NCBI GenBank assembly: GCA_016490735.1 | Contig: JAEMWC010000023.1 | Span: forward strand, 1,081,001-1,145,000 | Direction of reading: 5' to 3' | DNA length: 64,000 nt | DNA from: Pachyseris speciosa | Taxonomy: Eukaryota; Cnidaria; Anthozoa; Scleractinia; Pachyseridae | Shown here: positions 21,705 through 32,830 of the stretch, in pieces | How the letters are laid out: each line of letters begins with the position of its first letter | How positions within the stretch are numbered: position 1 is the first letter of the stretch | Translations under genes and position numbers: made by a program | Notes under the pieces: model-generated | What the model was told of the DNA's origin: nothing | The model's database searches: none | What the model saw: the letters and a program-made list of their open reading frames with translations, nothing else

Positions 21705-22135
21705 CAGTAATAGCCCACGTATAAGAACCTGAATTTTTCAATTTAGCCTAAATAGCTTCTTATATAAATGGTACTTATAGCAAATTTAGGCTATCAAGGT
21801 TCTTAAAATAGGTTCTTATATTTTCATATGAATGTTATCTGAATATACTATATATATGATAAATATCATCTCATAATACAGTATAAATCATTTATTTGTA
21901 CCATAGAGAAATGCCTATAGGCAGTTCAGTGCAGGTACCGTATATGTCCTTAACAAAACATAGCAAAGAAACTCATTCAGCAGTTTCTACCTTTACACTT
22001 TTACAGCAACCCCACTGATAAGAACCTAACTTAAAATTTTAGCCTTAATAGGTTCTTATGTGGAGGGGGCTTAAAATGAAAATTTTAGCCTAACAGGTTC
22101 TTAAAACCCAGGTTCTTATACGTGGGCTATTACTG
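21705..22135. mobile_element. TA-flanked MITE of Tc1/mariner or pogo type
   Basis: Terminal inverted repeats of about 27 bp begin CAGTAATAGCCCACG at the left and end CGTGGGCTATTACTG at the right, with TA on both outer sides. Inside, further inverted copies of 'aggttcttat' and 'ttttagcct' occur. It has no transposase frame. The CAGT start and TA target fit the Tc1/mariner superfamily. Confidence 0.8.
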
Positions 22136-22137
22136 TA

Positions 22138-23185
22138 TTAGATAATATTCTTTGTATGGGAATTTACTTTCTCCCAATTATTCTCCAGTCATGCACTTTT
22201 TTTTGTATCAACTTAGATGTATTCGCATGAAAAGGAATTATTAAACTTAAAACTTAAAATTAAACTTAAAGTAAGCTCTTTCTCATCAATGTACTTCCTT
22301 CTCCTGCATGCAGTCTTTCAATTAATTTTATTCATAGCTAGTCACAGCAATCTTGTGGTATGTTTGGATGACATTTGGCACTAATGTTTAATGGGATTTT
22401 TGATGTTTGATGAAGTATGTTGTGCAATTTCAAATGTACATGGAGAAATGTGAGACTAGTCCTTACCTTTCTTGCAAAATAGAAAATCAAGTTAAGATAG
22501 CTAACATGGATTTCCAGCACTTTTGCTTTGGTGAATCATTACCTTAAATCCTCATACTACATTGTTAATTACCTTGATAGTGATATCAACCAAATGCCCA
22601 ATATTTTATTATCAAGTTGCTTAGTCTTGCACTTGGCTGGCCAGAAGAGCAGCTGGATTTCTTTTTGAAAACACTGTAGGTGAATTGATTGATGAGCTTA
22701 ATATCAGCAAGAAGTTTTTTGGGATAGTAAGGTCAAGAAGTAACTGATCAAAAGAAATATCTTGGTCTTAATGCATATCATCTAAATATTTTTATTGATT
22801 TCCATGTATCTTTCTTTCATAATTTTTTTGAGGCATACATTTATCCAGAGGATACACAATTTCTGATTTCCAACTGTCTCATGGGAGGCTTTGGATAACT
22901 GAAATTGCATTCATTATGAAGTGATGATCTGAATCACTATATATCTGATGTGGAATACTGATTCAAAATAGCATTCACCAGGCTTCTCCACCAATTTCTA
23001 GTGGCTCTAAACCATAACTAAGTAGCCTACAGTTGAACGGGGAAGCAGACATGTCCTTAGGTATTGCTCTAAGATGTTGAGAAATGTTTTGTTTTAAAAA
23101 TTTATAGATGCAAACTAGCGTTGCAGGTTCTTTTTTACACAAAGTATTAAAGATTATTTTTAAAAAAACCTACCTCAATAATATT
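22138..23185. other. Intergenic sequence, nothing recognised
   Basis: This is A+T-rich DNA without coding signatures. The 60-codon minus frame at 22338-22520 is not supported. Confidence 0.5.
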
Positions 23186-23475
23186 ATTTTTTTTTTTTTT
23201 TACTCTTTATTTATTTCGTTTCACTTATAACTTACATTACTACGGAAAGACTAGATACTTTTACATAAATTATACTACAATGTTCACATGTTCACAGTAA
23301 AGTACAGGAAGGCATCTTACTTTGACACAGGTGCATACTACTTACATTTAAAAACAATTACTTATATTACATACTATAACTCATTTGACACTTTACTGCA
23401 TTACTTACCCATGTTACACTCCCCCTCCCAGATAATGCTTTTTTCCACGTCTAAACCTCCAAAAGAGATTGCAAA

Positions 23476-26400
23476 CTACAGTCTGGAAAAGAGGAAGGAA
23501 CTCAACCGAGACCATTTCGTTTCAAATATAAAGAGGGCATTTGTCTCAAAAGCAAACCTTTTCTCTATTCGGGCGCTGTTTAGAACTAGTTCTATAAAAA
23601 CCGTCAGCGCTGGAGTCGTATTTTTAAGTTTACAAGTATATATATAGTGTCGAGCAATAAGAAGAAGATGTTGAACCAGTGGGTCAGGAGATTCACTCAC
23701 AAAACCGAGGCAGATGGAGCAGGAAAGAGAGTGACCCTCAGACTGAAAAAACTTGTCTTTTATCCATGCCAGGACCTCTTTCCAAAAGAGTTAGCTGTAT
23801 TCGCAGTTCCAAAAAAGATGCATGAGAGTTTCTGGGGCTTCTCCGCAAAACGTGCAGAGGTTAGTCGGGACGATCCCAATTCTGTAAAGAAAGTCGTTAG
23901 TTGCGATTCTCCGTTGGAGAAACTTGAATTGAAAAACCCTAAGTTTTGTTTCTTTTGTACATAAAAAGGGCAAGGAATAGGTTTGCTTCCAATTAACAGG
24001 GAACGAATCCAGTAGAGCATCTTCAGCTAACCATTTTATTTGGCTTCGTGTTGGTGGGGAAACCTTCTTTTGAATAAGCATGTTGTAGATTTTCTTACAT
24101 TTCATATCTGGAACTGAGAGTTTTGGCTCTTCTACTTTTTTCTCCAGTTTGTTAAGATGTGGAGAAAAGGTCTCTTTGTAACTTCTTAAAGCTGATAAAA
24201 CAGCATGATAGCTGAGAAAATTGGTCTTAATTCTATATTTAGATAGGAAGGCATTATATTTTAGGAAAGTACCATCAGTATCCATTAAATCCTTAATCAA
24301 CTTTACCCCTGCATTAAACCATGATTGGTAGAAGAAGGGGCGGTGGCCAATCCTTATCAGCGAATTGTACCAAATGCATGAATTACCGAAGTCCTGCTCC
24401 TCGTTGGTATAATTGATATTCGTCCAAATTTGCACAATTTCCTCTAGGAAGGTATTCTGCAGTTTAAGTAAAGGTACGTCCTCACTTTTCAAATTACACT
24501 GGAAAAGCATCTTACCGCCATGTTTTTGCAAGTAATATTCAAAAAACAGCTTCCATTTACCATGACTATCGTCATTGAGATAATTTACTACCCATTTTAT
24601 TTTAAGGGCTTTACTAAAGCTGTCAATGTCCACCATTTTCAAGCCGCCTTCATCATACTTATTTATGATTTGAGTCCTCTTAATCTTATCACCTTTACCA
24701 TCCCACAGAAACTCGTAAAGCAGAGAATTGATTTCCTTCAGCAAACCTCTGGGAGTTGGGAGAGAAGATAATACGTAGACGATTTGTGATACCGCTAAAC
24801 TTTTTATAATTGTAATTTTACCCAGTAACGTTAATCTCCTTGCTGACCAGCTGTTTAAAATGTTTTTCATTTGTCTGTCAGCAAAATTGGCCTGCTTGAG
24901 CTCATTGACAGTCGAAAACCAAGTTCCAAGAGCGAAAACCTTTTTATCCGCCAGTTGAATTGGTTTTCCTGATGAATAAATATCTGTAGAAGAACTTCGT
25001 GATCCAATCCAAAGACATTCCGTTTTTTCATAATTTGCACGTAGACCAGAGACTAAAGCGAAGGAATCTAAAAGAAAAATGGACCGCAAAAAAGACGCTT
25101 TTGATCCATCTAAAATCATTGTAGTATCATCAGCATATTGACTAATTTTGCACTCTGAATTCATTACTTTAATACCTTTTATCTGTTTATCATTTCGGAC
25201 AGTATTTTCTAGTACCTCAGCACACAACAGAAACAAGTATGGCGACAAAGGGAATCCTTGTCTAACACCGCGATTCAAAGAGAAGAAGTCAGAAGACCAG
25301 CCATTATTTTGTACACAGCTAGTTATATCGGTGTAGAAAAGCCTTATCCAGGCTCTTAGAGACGGTCCAAAATTAAAATGCGCCAAGGTTTTCTCAATGA
25401 AGTTCCATTCCAGGGAATCAAAGGCTTTTTCAAAATCGACAAAGAGTAACAGGCCGGGTACATTTTTTTCCTTCGCGTAATTTATTATACTGTCGATTAA
25501 CCTGATATTCTCCCCAATAAACCTATTTTTTTGAAAGCCCGTTTGATCGTGATTAATAAGTGTCGGTAGAAATTTCTTTAATCTATTTGCAACAGCCTTT
25601 GATGCGATTTTATAATCGCAGTTTAAAAGTGTTATTGGTCTCCAGTTCTTTAACAATTTAGCATCTTTGTTCTTTTTCGGGATCAATGATATTAGACCTC
25701 TTCTTTGCGTAACAGATAAACAGCCTTTGGCATACGAGACATTCAGGGCTTTTAGGAGGTACTGTGAAATATCCTTCCAAAACACTTTGTAGAACTCAAC
25801 AGGTAGCCCATCACTGCCTGGGCTTTTATTAGACGTCATTGTTTTAAGGCTTGCAAAACACTCAGATTCAGTCAAGGGACTCTCACATTCACCCTGTTCA
25901 TGTTCGGATACCTTAATGTTTTCTCCCGCCGAAAAGAAAAGATCGTCATACTCATTTACCTGAGAAGCAATACAGGATGAATAGAGGCTACGATAAAATC
26001 TTTGTGCTTCCTCTAGGATCTCACAATCAGTGCTAATAAGGCTACCATCTGCCAATCGAAGTATTTTGATGGTTTTGTTGTTGTGATGTCTTTTTTCTAA
26101 ACCTAAGAAATATTTGGTATTTTTCTCACCTTCATTGTACCAACGGGTTTTGGATCTTATTATTGAGCCTCGAGTTTTGTGTTGGCAAATTTTATCTCTT
26201 CTTACCGTCTTAACCTCAATTTGGTTCAAAATTATCATTCTTTCGCCGTCAGATAAGTCCTTTTGTTCCAACCTTTCACTAAGAGACCTGATATCTGACT
26301 CGAGAAGTTGTTCCTCAAAACTGTCTTTCCTTTTCTTCGACTTTGCGTACTCCAGTGACTTTGCTCTAATTTTCATCTTCATTGTATCCCACAAAAGTAC

Positions 26401-27252
26401 AGCATCCACATCATCGTTATTTGCATATTCATTTACGACTTCCGATATCGTTTCTCTTATCAAGCTCACATACTCGCTTTCAAGTAAAAACGAATGATTT
26501 AGCTTCCAAAACCCTGGCCCTCTAGGATTTGTTTTACTATCGAGTTCGATTGTTATTAGGGAGTGATCAGTTCTATAGCCAGGGAGGACATCGGCTTGAA
26601 TGCAAATTGTGCTTAAACCAGAACTTATTAAAAAAAAATCTAATCGACAACAAATGTCCGGCCTTCTTCTTCTCCATGTAAATGCGTAAGAATCGGGGTG
26701 GAGATCACGCCATATGTCGGTCAAATCAAGTTCAGCCATCATGCGTTTTACCTCCATGACCGATTTGGAGTGAGTCACTGGATTTCCACCTTTCTTATCC
26801 TTGGTTACATCTAATACCAGGTTAAAATCTCCTCCCAAGCATATTTCTTCGCACTCGAAGGAACAGAGATGATCAGCAACATCTCTAAAAAAGTTTGGGG
26901 TATCCTGGTTCGGCGCATAAATATTTACTAAAGTGAGAACACGGTCTTCGGTCTCAATATCAACTATAATAAATCTTCCCGCTGGGTCAGAGAACTGTCT
27001 TAAGATTTTAAAAACAAAGTTGTTGTTAAATAATACACAAACTCCAGCGCTTGCACTGGAGAAACTGCTAAAGATCGCAGAGTAGCCCCATTCAGCTAAC
27101 CAACACGCCTCGACATCTATAGTGCTATGAACCTCCTGCAGGAAATATATAGAATATTTTTTCAATCTAAGCCATCGAAAGGTCTCTCTTCTCTTCCAGA
27201 CATTTGCTAAGCCCCTAACGTTTAGGGAGCATATTATCAGGTTTTCACTCAT
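23476..27252 (-). pseudogene. LINE ORF2: AP endonuclease and reverse transcriptase, one nonsense codon
   Basis: The frame starts MSENLIICSLNVRGLANVWK and runs 1153 codons to a TAA at 23791-23793. It continues open in the same phase to a natural stop at 23476, for about 1257 positions in all. Residues 1-235 form an APE-type endonuclease (SLNVRG, FLQEVHS, GGDFNLVLD, RTDHSLI). The RT spans about 470-760, with VDFEKAFDSLEW, NRGVRQGFPLSPYLF and the catalytic YADD near residue 705. A CCHC-like knuckle, CTFCGEAPETLMHLFWNC, lies just before the TAA. The region after the stop (HLLLIARHYIYTCKL) matches the L1-group C-terminus. It nicks target DNA and reverse-transcribes the element RNA. Truncation after the zinc knuckle probably impairs it. 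Confidence 0.92.
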
Positions 27253-27712
27253 AACTTTAGAAATTTAAGCCTAAATAGCATAAGTAATTTTGAAGGTTTT
27301 CCGCATCGGGTTTTAGACAAAAGCAGTATAAAATCCGGGGGGAGAAAAAGTGTAACATAAGCAAAACAGAACATACAATAGCCATTAAGACATAACATAT
27401 AAAAAGACAAACAGACTGCTTACTTACCCCTGAGAGCGCTCCGAAAGGTGTTTGTGAGAGCCCTTTCAATATCCGTTGCTTAGACGTGCATAAATGAAGT
27501 GCTCCGAAAGCAGTGATATTTGATACAAACAATGCTTCATTACTCTAACAACTTGTCACGTGATAGTGCGAAAAGTGGCGGAGGAGTAAAGGAGGTGACA
27601 AAAAAAGCACAGAAGCAGATTACAATTATTAAGCTTGAAAATTATGCAAATTTTCCACTTTTCTAAAAACGTTAAACAGCAAAGAAAAGAAAAACAGCAA
27701 CAACAAAAAAAA
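27253..27712 (-). other. LINE inter-ORF region
   Basis: This ~460-base spacer lies between ORF1 and ORF2 of the LINE. Its short minus-strand frame at 27257-27532 has no recognised domain. The length is long for a vertebrate L1 but acceptable for Tx1/L1 relatives. Confidence 0.6.
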
Positions 27713-28621
27713 CTAACTTAATGGCTCATCGGGGGCAACATATCGTCCTTCAACAAAAAGTTTGTCGGGATGGGCTTTGCTGAAATACGCATTGAGACCA
27801 TTTCTCCTAGCTTCTTTCAATTTCTTTATCTGTTTCTTCCTAGAATCATAGAGTTCCTTCGGTATGTCATCAAACATAGAAAAATTCTTGCCTTTCAATA
27901 ATTTACGAGCTTGTTCCATTACTAGCACTTTGTCTTTGTACCGCAAAAACCTTGCTATAATGGGACGCGATTTTCCAGAAACTGGTTTACCCAGTCTATG
28001 GATCCTTTGGAATTCAATTCTGTCACTTGCATGCTCAATTTGGAGATGTTCTTCCATAAACTTATAGATAACCTCCTTGGTGTTTTCGGTCTTCTGTGAG
28101 GGACGGTCTTGCTCCATGCCGACTTCAGAGCTGATGAGCTCCTCAGGAAGCCCGATAAATTTGGCATTCTCCCTTCGAGAGTATGCCTCCATGTAAAGGA
28201 TTTGTTTTCTAAGCTCTTCAATTTCAAATTCATTTTTCTTCATGTCAGTCTTTAGAACTGACATGTCTTCCTCACCGAGGTTCACACCTTCTTTCAATTC
28301 GTACACCGTCTTCTCTAGATTGGTGTTCTTTGCCTTTAACGTGCTCACGTCACTGTCCAATCGGCTTATCGTTTCCTCAATGTTTGATAGCGTCGATGAA
28401 AGTTCCATTAATCGGTGCTCAATATTATCCAACTTCTTGAGTCTCATTAACACTTCTTCAATTTTACTCCCTAAATCCTCCGCCATGTTTAAAGCTTGGA
28501 AGACTTCGTCTCGTTCCTCGCTGCCTACAGAAGCTTCACGGCACTTTTTTTCCTCCGGTGAAGATATAGAAGATGTAGAAACGCTAGATGACTGAGATCG
28601 GGTTTTTCTTTTCGTTGACAT
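27713..28621 (-). CDS. LINE ORF1 protein, L1-like RNA-binding chaperone
   Basis: An intact frame of about 302 residues begins MSTKRKTRSQSSSVSTSSIS. An upstream in-frame ATG at 28672 would add 17 hydrophobic residues and seems less likely. The N-terminus is Ser- and Lys-rich. Residues of about 45-150 are heptad-rich coiled coil (LGSKIEEVLMRLKKLDNIEH onward). An RRM-like stretch follows (YMEAYSRRENAKFIGLPEE), then a C-terminal domain with RIHRLGKP and RPIIARFLRYKDK. This is the domain order of L1 ORF1p, which trimerises through the coiled coil and coats the element RNA. It lies 460 bases upstream of ORF2 on the same strand. Confidence 0.9.
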   Translation of the reverse strand: MSTKRKTRSQSSSVSTSSISSPEEKKCREASVGSEERDEVFQALNMAEDLGSKIEEVLMRLKKLDNIEHRLMELSSTLSNIEETISRLDSDVSTLKAKNTNLEKTVYELKEGVNLGEEDMSVLKTDMKKNEFEIEELRKQILYMEAYSRRENAKFIGLPEELISSEVGMEQDRPSQKTENTKEVIYKFMEEHLQIEHASDRIEFQRIHRLGKPVSGKSRPIIARFLRYKDKVLVMEQARKLLKGKNFSMFDDIPKELYDSRKKQIKKLKEARRNGLNAYFSKAHPDKLFVEGRYVAPDEPLS

Positions 28622-28690
28622 CAAGCGAAATAGGGAAATACAAAACACCACATTCGGAGCAACAGATTTCACGTCTTATTCATTCGCCAT

Positions 28691-29072
28691 ACCGACCCAG
28701 TCCCCCCTTATTTTGCTTTTTAACATCCCCAAACTCAATTTGCAAAGGACTGTTTATTACCTTACTCAATAGAACGCTTGTTTTTAGGGGGGAAGGGGGT
28801 GGGGGTCCAAATCCGTAAAAGGGGGTTCATATCTGCTAGCAGTTCTGGACTAGGGGGTCCAAATCTGATCCACAAGCAGATCTGGACTGGAGGGTCCAAA
28901 TCCACTGTGCCACTGGCTCAGATCACCTTTCCATACTATTTTCTTTCAGCATTGGGTCTGTAGCTTGAGTGAGGTCAGATGGGTGATATGACAAGCAGAC
29001 TATATGTAAATGCCAGTAGAAAAAGAATGCTTTTGGAGCTCCGCTTTTAGGCTTGGCTAAATATATATATAT
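28691..29072. repeat. Right end of the composite insertion with a short 'ggtccaaatc' repeat
   Basis: 'gggtccaaatc' occurs three times within about 110 bases (28803, 28855 and 28892), spaced 40 to 50 bases apart among G-rich sequence. The insertion ends with 'ggagctccgcttttaggcttgg' and (AT)n. No gene is present. Confidence 0.55.
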
Positions 29073-29128
29073 TATTACTTTGTTATCCTAGCGAACCACG
29101 GCTGCACACAGTCAAATTTTGAAAATCA
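29073..29128 (+). repeat. Right half of the tandem duplicate, first part
   Basis: 'ttactttgttatcctagcgaaccacggctgcacacagtcaaattttgaaa' matches 31230-31280. The second part of this half resumes at 30860, after the TIR element. Confidence 0.85.
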
Positions 29129-30859
29129 GAGGGTCTCAATGGGGTTAGCCGTTAGCCGTAAAACGCCAAAAAATCTTGCCGTTAGGCGTAAAAATTGAAA
29201 AAAAAAATTAACCGTTAGCCGTAAAACATATTAGCCGTAAAAGATTTTGGTCATAAAAATAAAAGTCTAAGGTTTCGTGTGAAGACTTTACGTGTCTTGA
29301 ATTTTCTGATGTTACAAATCTTTATAGCGAGCAAAGCCGATACTCTCACCACAGGCGGACCACCCTATGAGTGCGGTGACATGTGAAAACTACGGAAATA
29401 TAAAGAAATGCATGGCGGTTACGAATAAGACATCTTGGTCTGGAAATCTCAATAAAGTGAAATCAAATGTTGATACACTGAGGAGTAGTGTTTTTTTGCC
29501 TCCACGGGCCATTTAAAACACTCTTTTTCTGAATCACTCTCGACCGTTGGTTATATATGACAGAAGAAAGCCTAGCCTGCAAGCAAGCTCTCTATTGGGG
29601 TGTCACGCGAGATTTATTTCGGGCGCGAGTCGCGCGAGTGGTGAGCGAAGCAAGCGGTGAGAGATTGGGGCGAGGACGAGGGACAGTACAGATCGTTTCT
29701 ATCGTTTAGAAAAAAAAATGGCATAGATTTTCTTGGACTAAACGACAAGGCCAAGAAGTTCGGGTTAGGGTCGTTTGACCTGAAACTTTAGCACCTCGCA
29801 AAATTTGGTGGCAAAACGGAAAATCTCGACATATTGACCCAGCAGCAGCTGGAGCTGGAATTGCCCCCGTCTTGCTTGCTTCAGATGGGGAGAGCGAGGT
29901 GTGACAGGTTTGGCACGTGGTCGGAGTTGTCGTACTTTCGCAATCGTCAAGCAAAACCACCGGACTCTGCAATTTTGTAATTTCTGTCATAATTAAAGCC
30001 AAATGCTTAGTAGTTCGACGGCGTTCTCATAGATACGTTTTCGCCGGTTCATGACCCATTAAATGTGCATTCTTGTACCTGTAAAATACCAATCTAATAT
30101 CACAGACAGAGCTCTTCCTCTGGCAGTGTGTGCAAAGGCAAATCCTAACGCTGTTACAAGGGTGCATTTTCCAACCGACCAAGTAAACCGAACGCACACT
30201 GCCTCCTTAGAAAACCGCTCTGTTGCTGACGAAGGGTGCGCAGTAAGTTTCGTAAGTGATATCATTGATCCGCAACTCACGCTCGCGTCCGAGGCTGATT
30301 TCAACCAGGTGGAGGAGTACGAAAGCGATTCCGATCACAGTGATGTTGATTCAGCAGATTTTGACTCAGAGGAACTGGTCACTGGTAAACCTGTGATAAC
30401 AAGGCCTGAAAGACAAGTCAAAGCGTGGATATGGTTTGATGTGTAGGCGGTCACAAAACGATAAGCCACGTCATTAAGGTGAATTGAAGAACTGTTACCC
30501 ATGCAGCATGGATGTTATTTCAAATGTTTCATTCGGCACATTTATCATTAAGCTTTGAAAAATACGAGTTAATACGTTTTCTTGTTTTGTTTGTTTTCGT
30601 CAAAGTACCGCAGTGTACATGTAGGAATGAAGATATAGACCAGATATAGTTCACCGTGGTAGAATATTACCACAGTTTTCTACCCCAGAATGTTCCTGAG
30701 ACTTCACAACAATGAAAATTAATTTTTAACTTTTTTAAACAATGATAATTAATTTTTAACAGATCCGTTAACCGTAACGGAAAAAAAATTAACCGATAGC
30801 CGTAAAAAACTAAAATATTAACCGTTAGCCGTAAAAGACACTACCCCATTGAGACCCTC
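29129..30859. mobile_element. 1.73-kb TIR element with captured or degenerate coding sequence
   Basis: The ends are perfect inverted repeats: GAGGGTCTCAATGGGG at 29129-29144 and CCCCATTGAGACCCTC at 30844-30859. Next to each end lie several copies of 'ttaaccgttagccgtaaaa', in the same orientation at both ends. The paralogous empty site is at about 31282, where 'gaaactcaaggcaac' reads straight through. The element has no recognisable transposase. It contains an unrecognised 127-codon frame and a short G+C-rich patch (29610-29690). It is non-autonomous; the superfamily is not clear. Confidence 0.85.
30063..30446 (+). other. Unrecognised acidic open frame inside the TIR element
   Basis: This 127-codon frame begins MCILVPVKYQSNITDRALPL. 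It has a conspicuous acidic run (EEYESDSDHSDVDSADFDSE) before the end at VKAWIWFDV. The composition is more protein-like than neighbouring frames, and the opposite frame is also open. It could be a captured host gene fragment or a remnant of the element's own gene. No family is recognised. Confidence 0.3.
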
Positions 30860-30960
30860 AAATTAAGGCTAAATTTTGTAGCGCAGAAAACATTAATTAC
30901 CAAAGTGTCGCGGCAGTACAAAATAACATAGGCTTTTGATAAAACAAACGATACTGAACA
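30860..30960 (+). repeat. Right half of the tandem duplicate, second part
   Basis: 'ttgtagcgcagaaaacattaattaccaaag' through 'aaaacaaacgatact' matches 31297-31378. It completes the copy that begins at 18771. Confidence 0.85.
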
Positions 30961-30988
30961 ATGCAGTTGTTCAAAAGAAACTAATTTC

Positions 30989-31380
30989 AAAATATATACA
31001 ATTTAAATGTTGTGTATATAACCACTAATTATTTAATACAGGAGAGTACAATTCACTTTTTAACTCACATTTACCTCAACTTTATTGGCAATCAGCAACA
31101 AAAAAAAAAAGAAAAGTTTACAAAAACACCAGAAAACTTGAACAAAATATTTTTGTCCACATTTCTGATCCTTTTCGCACGTAATGAATACATTCCTGAA
31201 TGGCATTCTTATCCGAATGATTCTTTTGTTACTTTGTTACCCAAGCGAACAACGGCTGCGTATGCACGCACTCAAATTTTGAAACTCAAGGCAACATTTT
31301 GCAGCGCAGAAAACATTAATTACCAAAGTTTCGTGGCAGTACGAAATAACATAGGCTTTTGATAAAACAAACAATACTCT
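30989..31380 (+). repeat. Uninterrupted copy of the ~390-bp tandem duplicate
   Basis: This copy carries both halves without the 10-kb and 1.73-kb insertions and so records the pre-insertion sequence. It includes a 116-codon frame (31012-31362) that is not supported as a gene. Confidence 0.85.
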
Positions 31381-32198
31381 TAAAAAGCATTTTTCAACTG
31401 ATGATCCGGAACGTATTTCGGATCTTCAGTTGCTACAGGTTACATAGCGTGATACAAACAGGTAATAATTCATGTCTGAAGCGTGAAAATTGAGAAAAGC
31501 AATATGAGAAGAGAAAACGCATGTAACGAAAGATAAAATGTGAACATAATGAACAAAACAACCCTTGTATGACAAAAATAAATTAAGATACTAAACTTGT
31601 ATGTTCCCAAAGCAAAGGATAATTGCGGCCTATTTGATCTTTAAGATGGCGATTCTTGGTCTGTAATTAATAGCGAGTGCAAGCCGAGTCAAGATCTTAA
31701 AACAATCCTCCGAGGAGAGATGGCAACATAATCCAAACCATAACTTCATTCACCAGTTCGCTCACAGAGTAGCGCACTTTGATCTGGTGTCTGTTTGTCC
31801 GCCAGGTTTTTGTTTGTACCTCATAGTCATCCCTTGGTTTGGAACATTTAATTTGTGACTAAATATTTGACTACATAAGTTTGCTATACTTTGAGCCTGT
31901 GAACGCAGTAACCAGCTGTCGACCTCTGCAGACTTGTTTACAAGATGAGAGCAATTTCCCGCCAATTTTCACCATCATCATTTGTGAAAACAACGTGCTC
32001 TGTGTTTGACAGTCAATATGGACAGTGTAATGGCAATGCTGAGCGAACAATTTATATTCGGCACAATGATGACCATTTTCAACCCCATGTATCCGATGAA
32101 GTTTGAACGATTTGGAGAAGGTAATCTAGACGACGTCCCGAGTTAAAATCGCATGTAGCGACGCTCGTTACGCAGGACACGGTGTCGCCTCGGAACTC
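31381..32198. other. Intergenic sequence, nothing recognised
   Basis: No coding signature or repeat boundary was recognised in this stretch. Confidence 0.5.
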
Positions 32199-32420
32199 GG
32201 TTGTACGAGGTTACACCGGTACGCAGTGAAGTTCACTGCGTAGCCGCTTCAAACTTAACCTTCAAGTGGTCGGCTGTATTGACATTCGTGTGATTAAAAA
32301 TTACGATATATCGAAGATTTCAATTTGCAATGGACCTGAAGGATACTTTTGGCTAATTGGGCTATATTGACCTGAAGAAAACATAGGCTTTTTGCATGTT
32401 TTCAAGATTTTTAAAAGAAC
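32199..32420 (+). repeat. Local ~220-bp duplication, copy 1
   Basis: 'ttgtacgaggttacaccggtacgcagtgaagttcactgcgtagcc' and the following ~180 bases recur at 32611-32830 with about 10% differences. Both copies contain the perfect hairpin tacgcagtgaa/ttcactgcgta (with one difference in copy 2). The intervening ~190 bases are not shared. Confidence 0.8.
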
Positions 32421-32610
32421 GCAGTTCCCTTGAAAGCACATTTGCCTCTTCAGTTGTTTCGTTAGTTTCATACTTTTCCTCACAAATAAAGTACGAAGGT
32501 GGTTAGATTTTGATTGGGAAATTACATGCATGACTAACTATGTAGGGGCGTCTGTGGAAATCTTGACTTCTTCGTTACGCTTAAAGAACGAGACATACAC
32601 ATATTACTCT

Positions 32611-32830
32611 TCTCAAGGTTGTACGAGGTTACGCCGGTACGCAATGAAGTTCACTGCGTAGCCGCTTCAAACTTAACCTTGAAGTGGCCGGCTGTATTGA
32701 CATTTGTATGATTAAAAATTACGGTGTATCGAAGATGTAAACTGCCAACTGGACCTGAAGGATACTTTTGGCTATTTGGGCTGAAGAAAACATGGGCTTT
32801 TTGTATGTTTGATTTTTGTTTTTTGCTTTT
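32611..32830 (+). repeat. Local ~220-bp duplication, copy 2
   Basis: This is the second copy of the segment at 32199-32420. It carries an extra 'tttttgctttt' expansion near 32818. It is non-coding. Confidence 0.8.

Larger units (their letters stand above)
23186..28690 (-). mobile_element. L1/Tx1-type non-LTR retrotransposon, nearly full length
   Basis: The element has two ORFs in L1 order: a coiled-coil ORF1 (27713-28621) and an AP-endonuclease/reverse-transcriptase ORF2 (23476-27252). Its 3' UTR is about 270 bp, and the T run at 23186-23205 on the + strand corresponds to its poly-A tail. The 5' limit is not sharply defined; about 70 bases of 5' leader are assumed. No target duplication could be matched with confidence. 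ORF1 is intact and ORF2 has a single nonsense codon, so this is a fairly recent copy. Confidence 0.88.
19002..29072. mobile_element. Composite ~10-kb insertion
   Basis: The limits come from comparison with the uninterrupted duplicate at 30989-31380. The left end begins near 'agcggagctccggcggcccgaagg'. The right end is 'ggagctccgcttttaggcttggctaaatatatatat'. A similar end, 'ttctaggcttggcctggctaaatatatat', lies internally at 21341, so at least two related elements are nested. It also holds (ACG)n at 19126-19147, a LINE 3' fragment, a TA-flanked MITE and an L1/Tx1-type LINE. The element family of the outer sequence is not recognised. Confidence 0.65.

Noticed and set aside
26114..26497. 127-codon + strand frame inside the LINE
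   Set aside because: It is antisense to the LINE ORF2 connector region.
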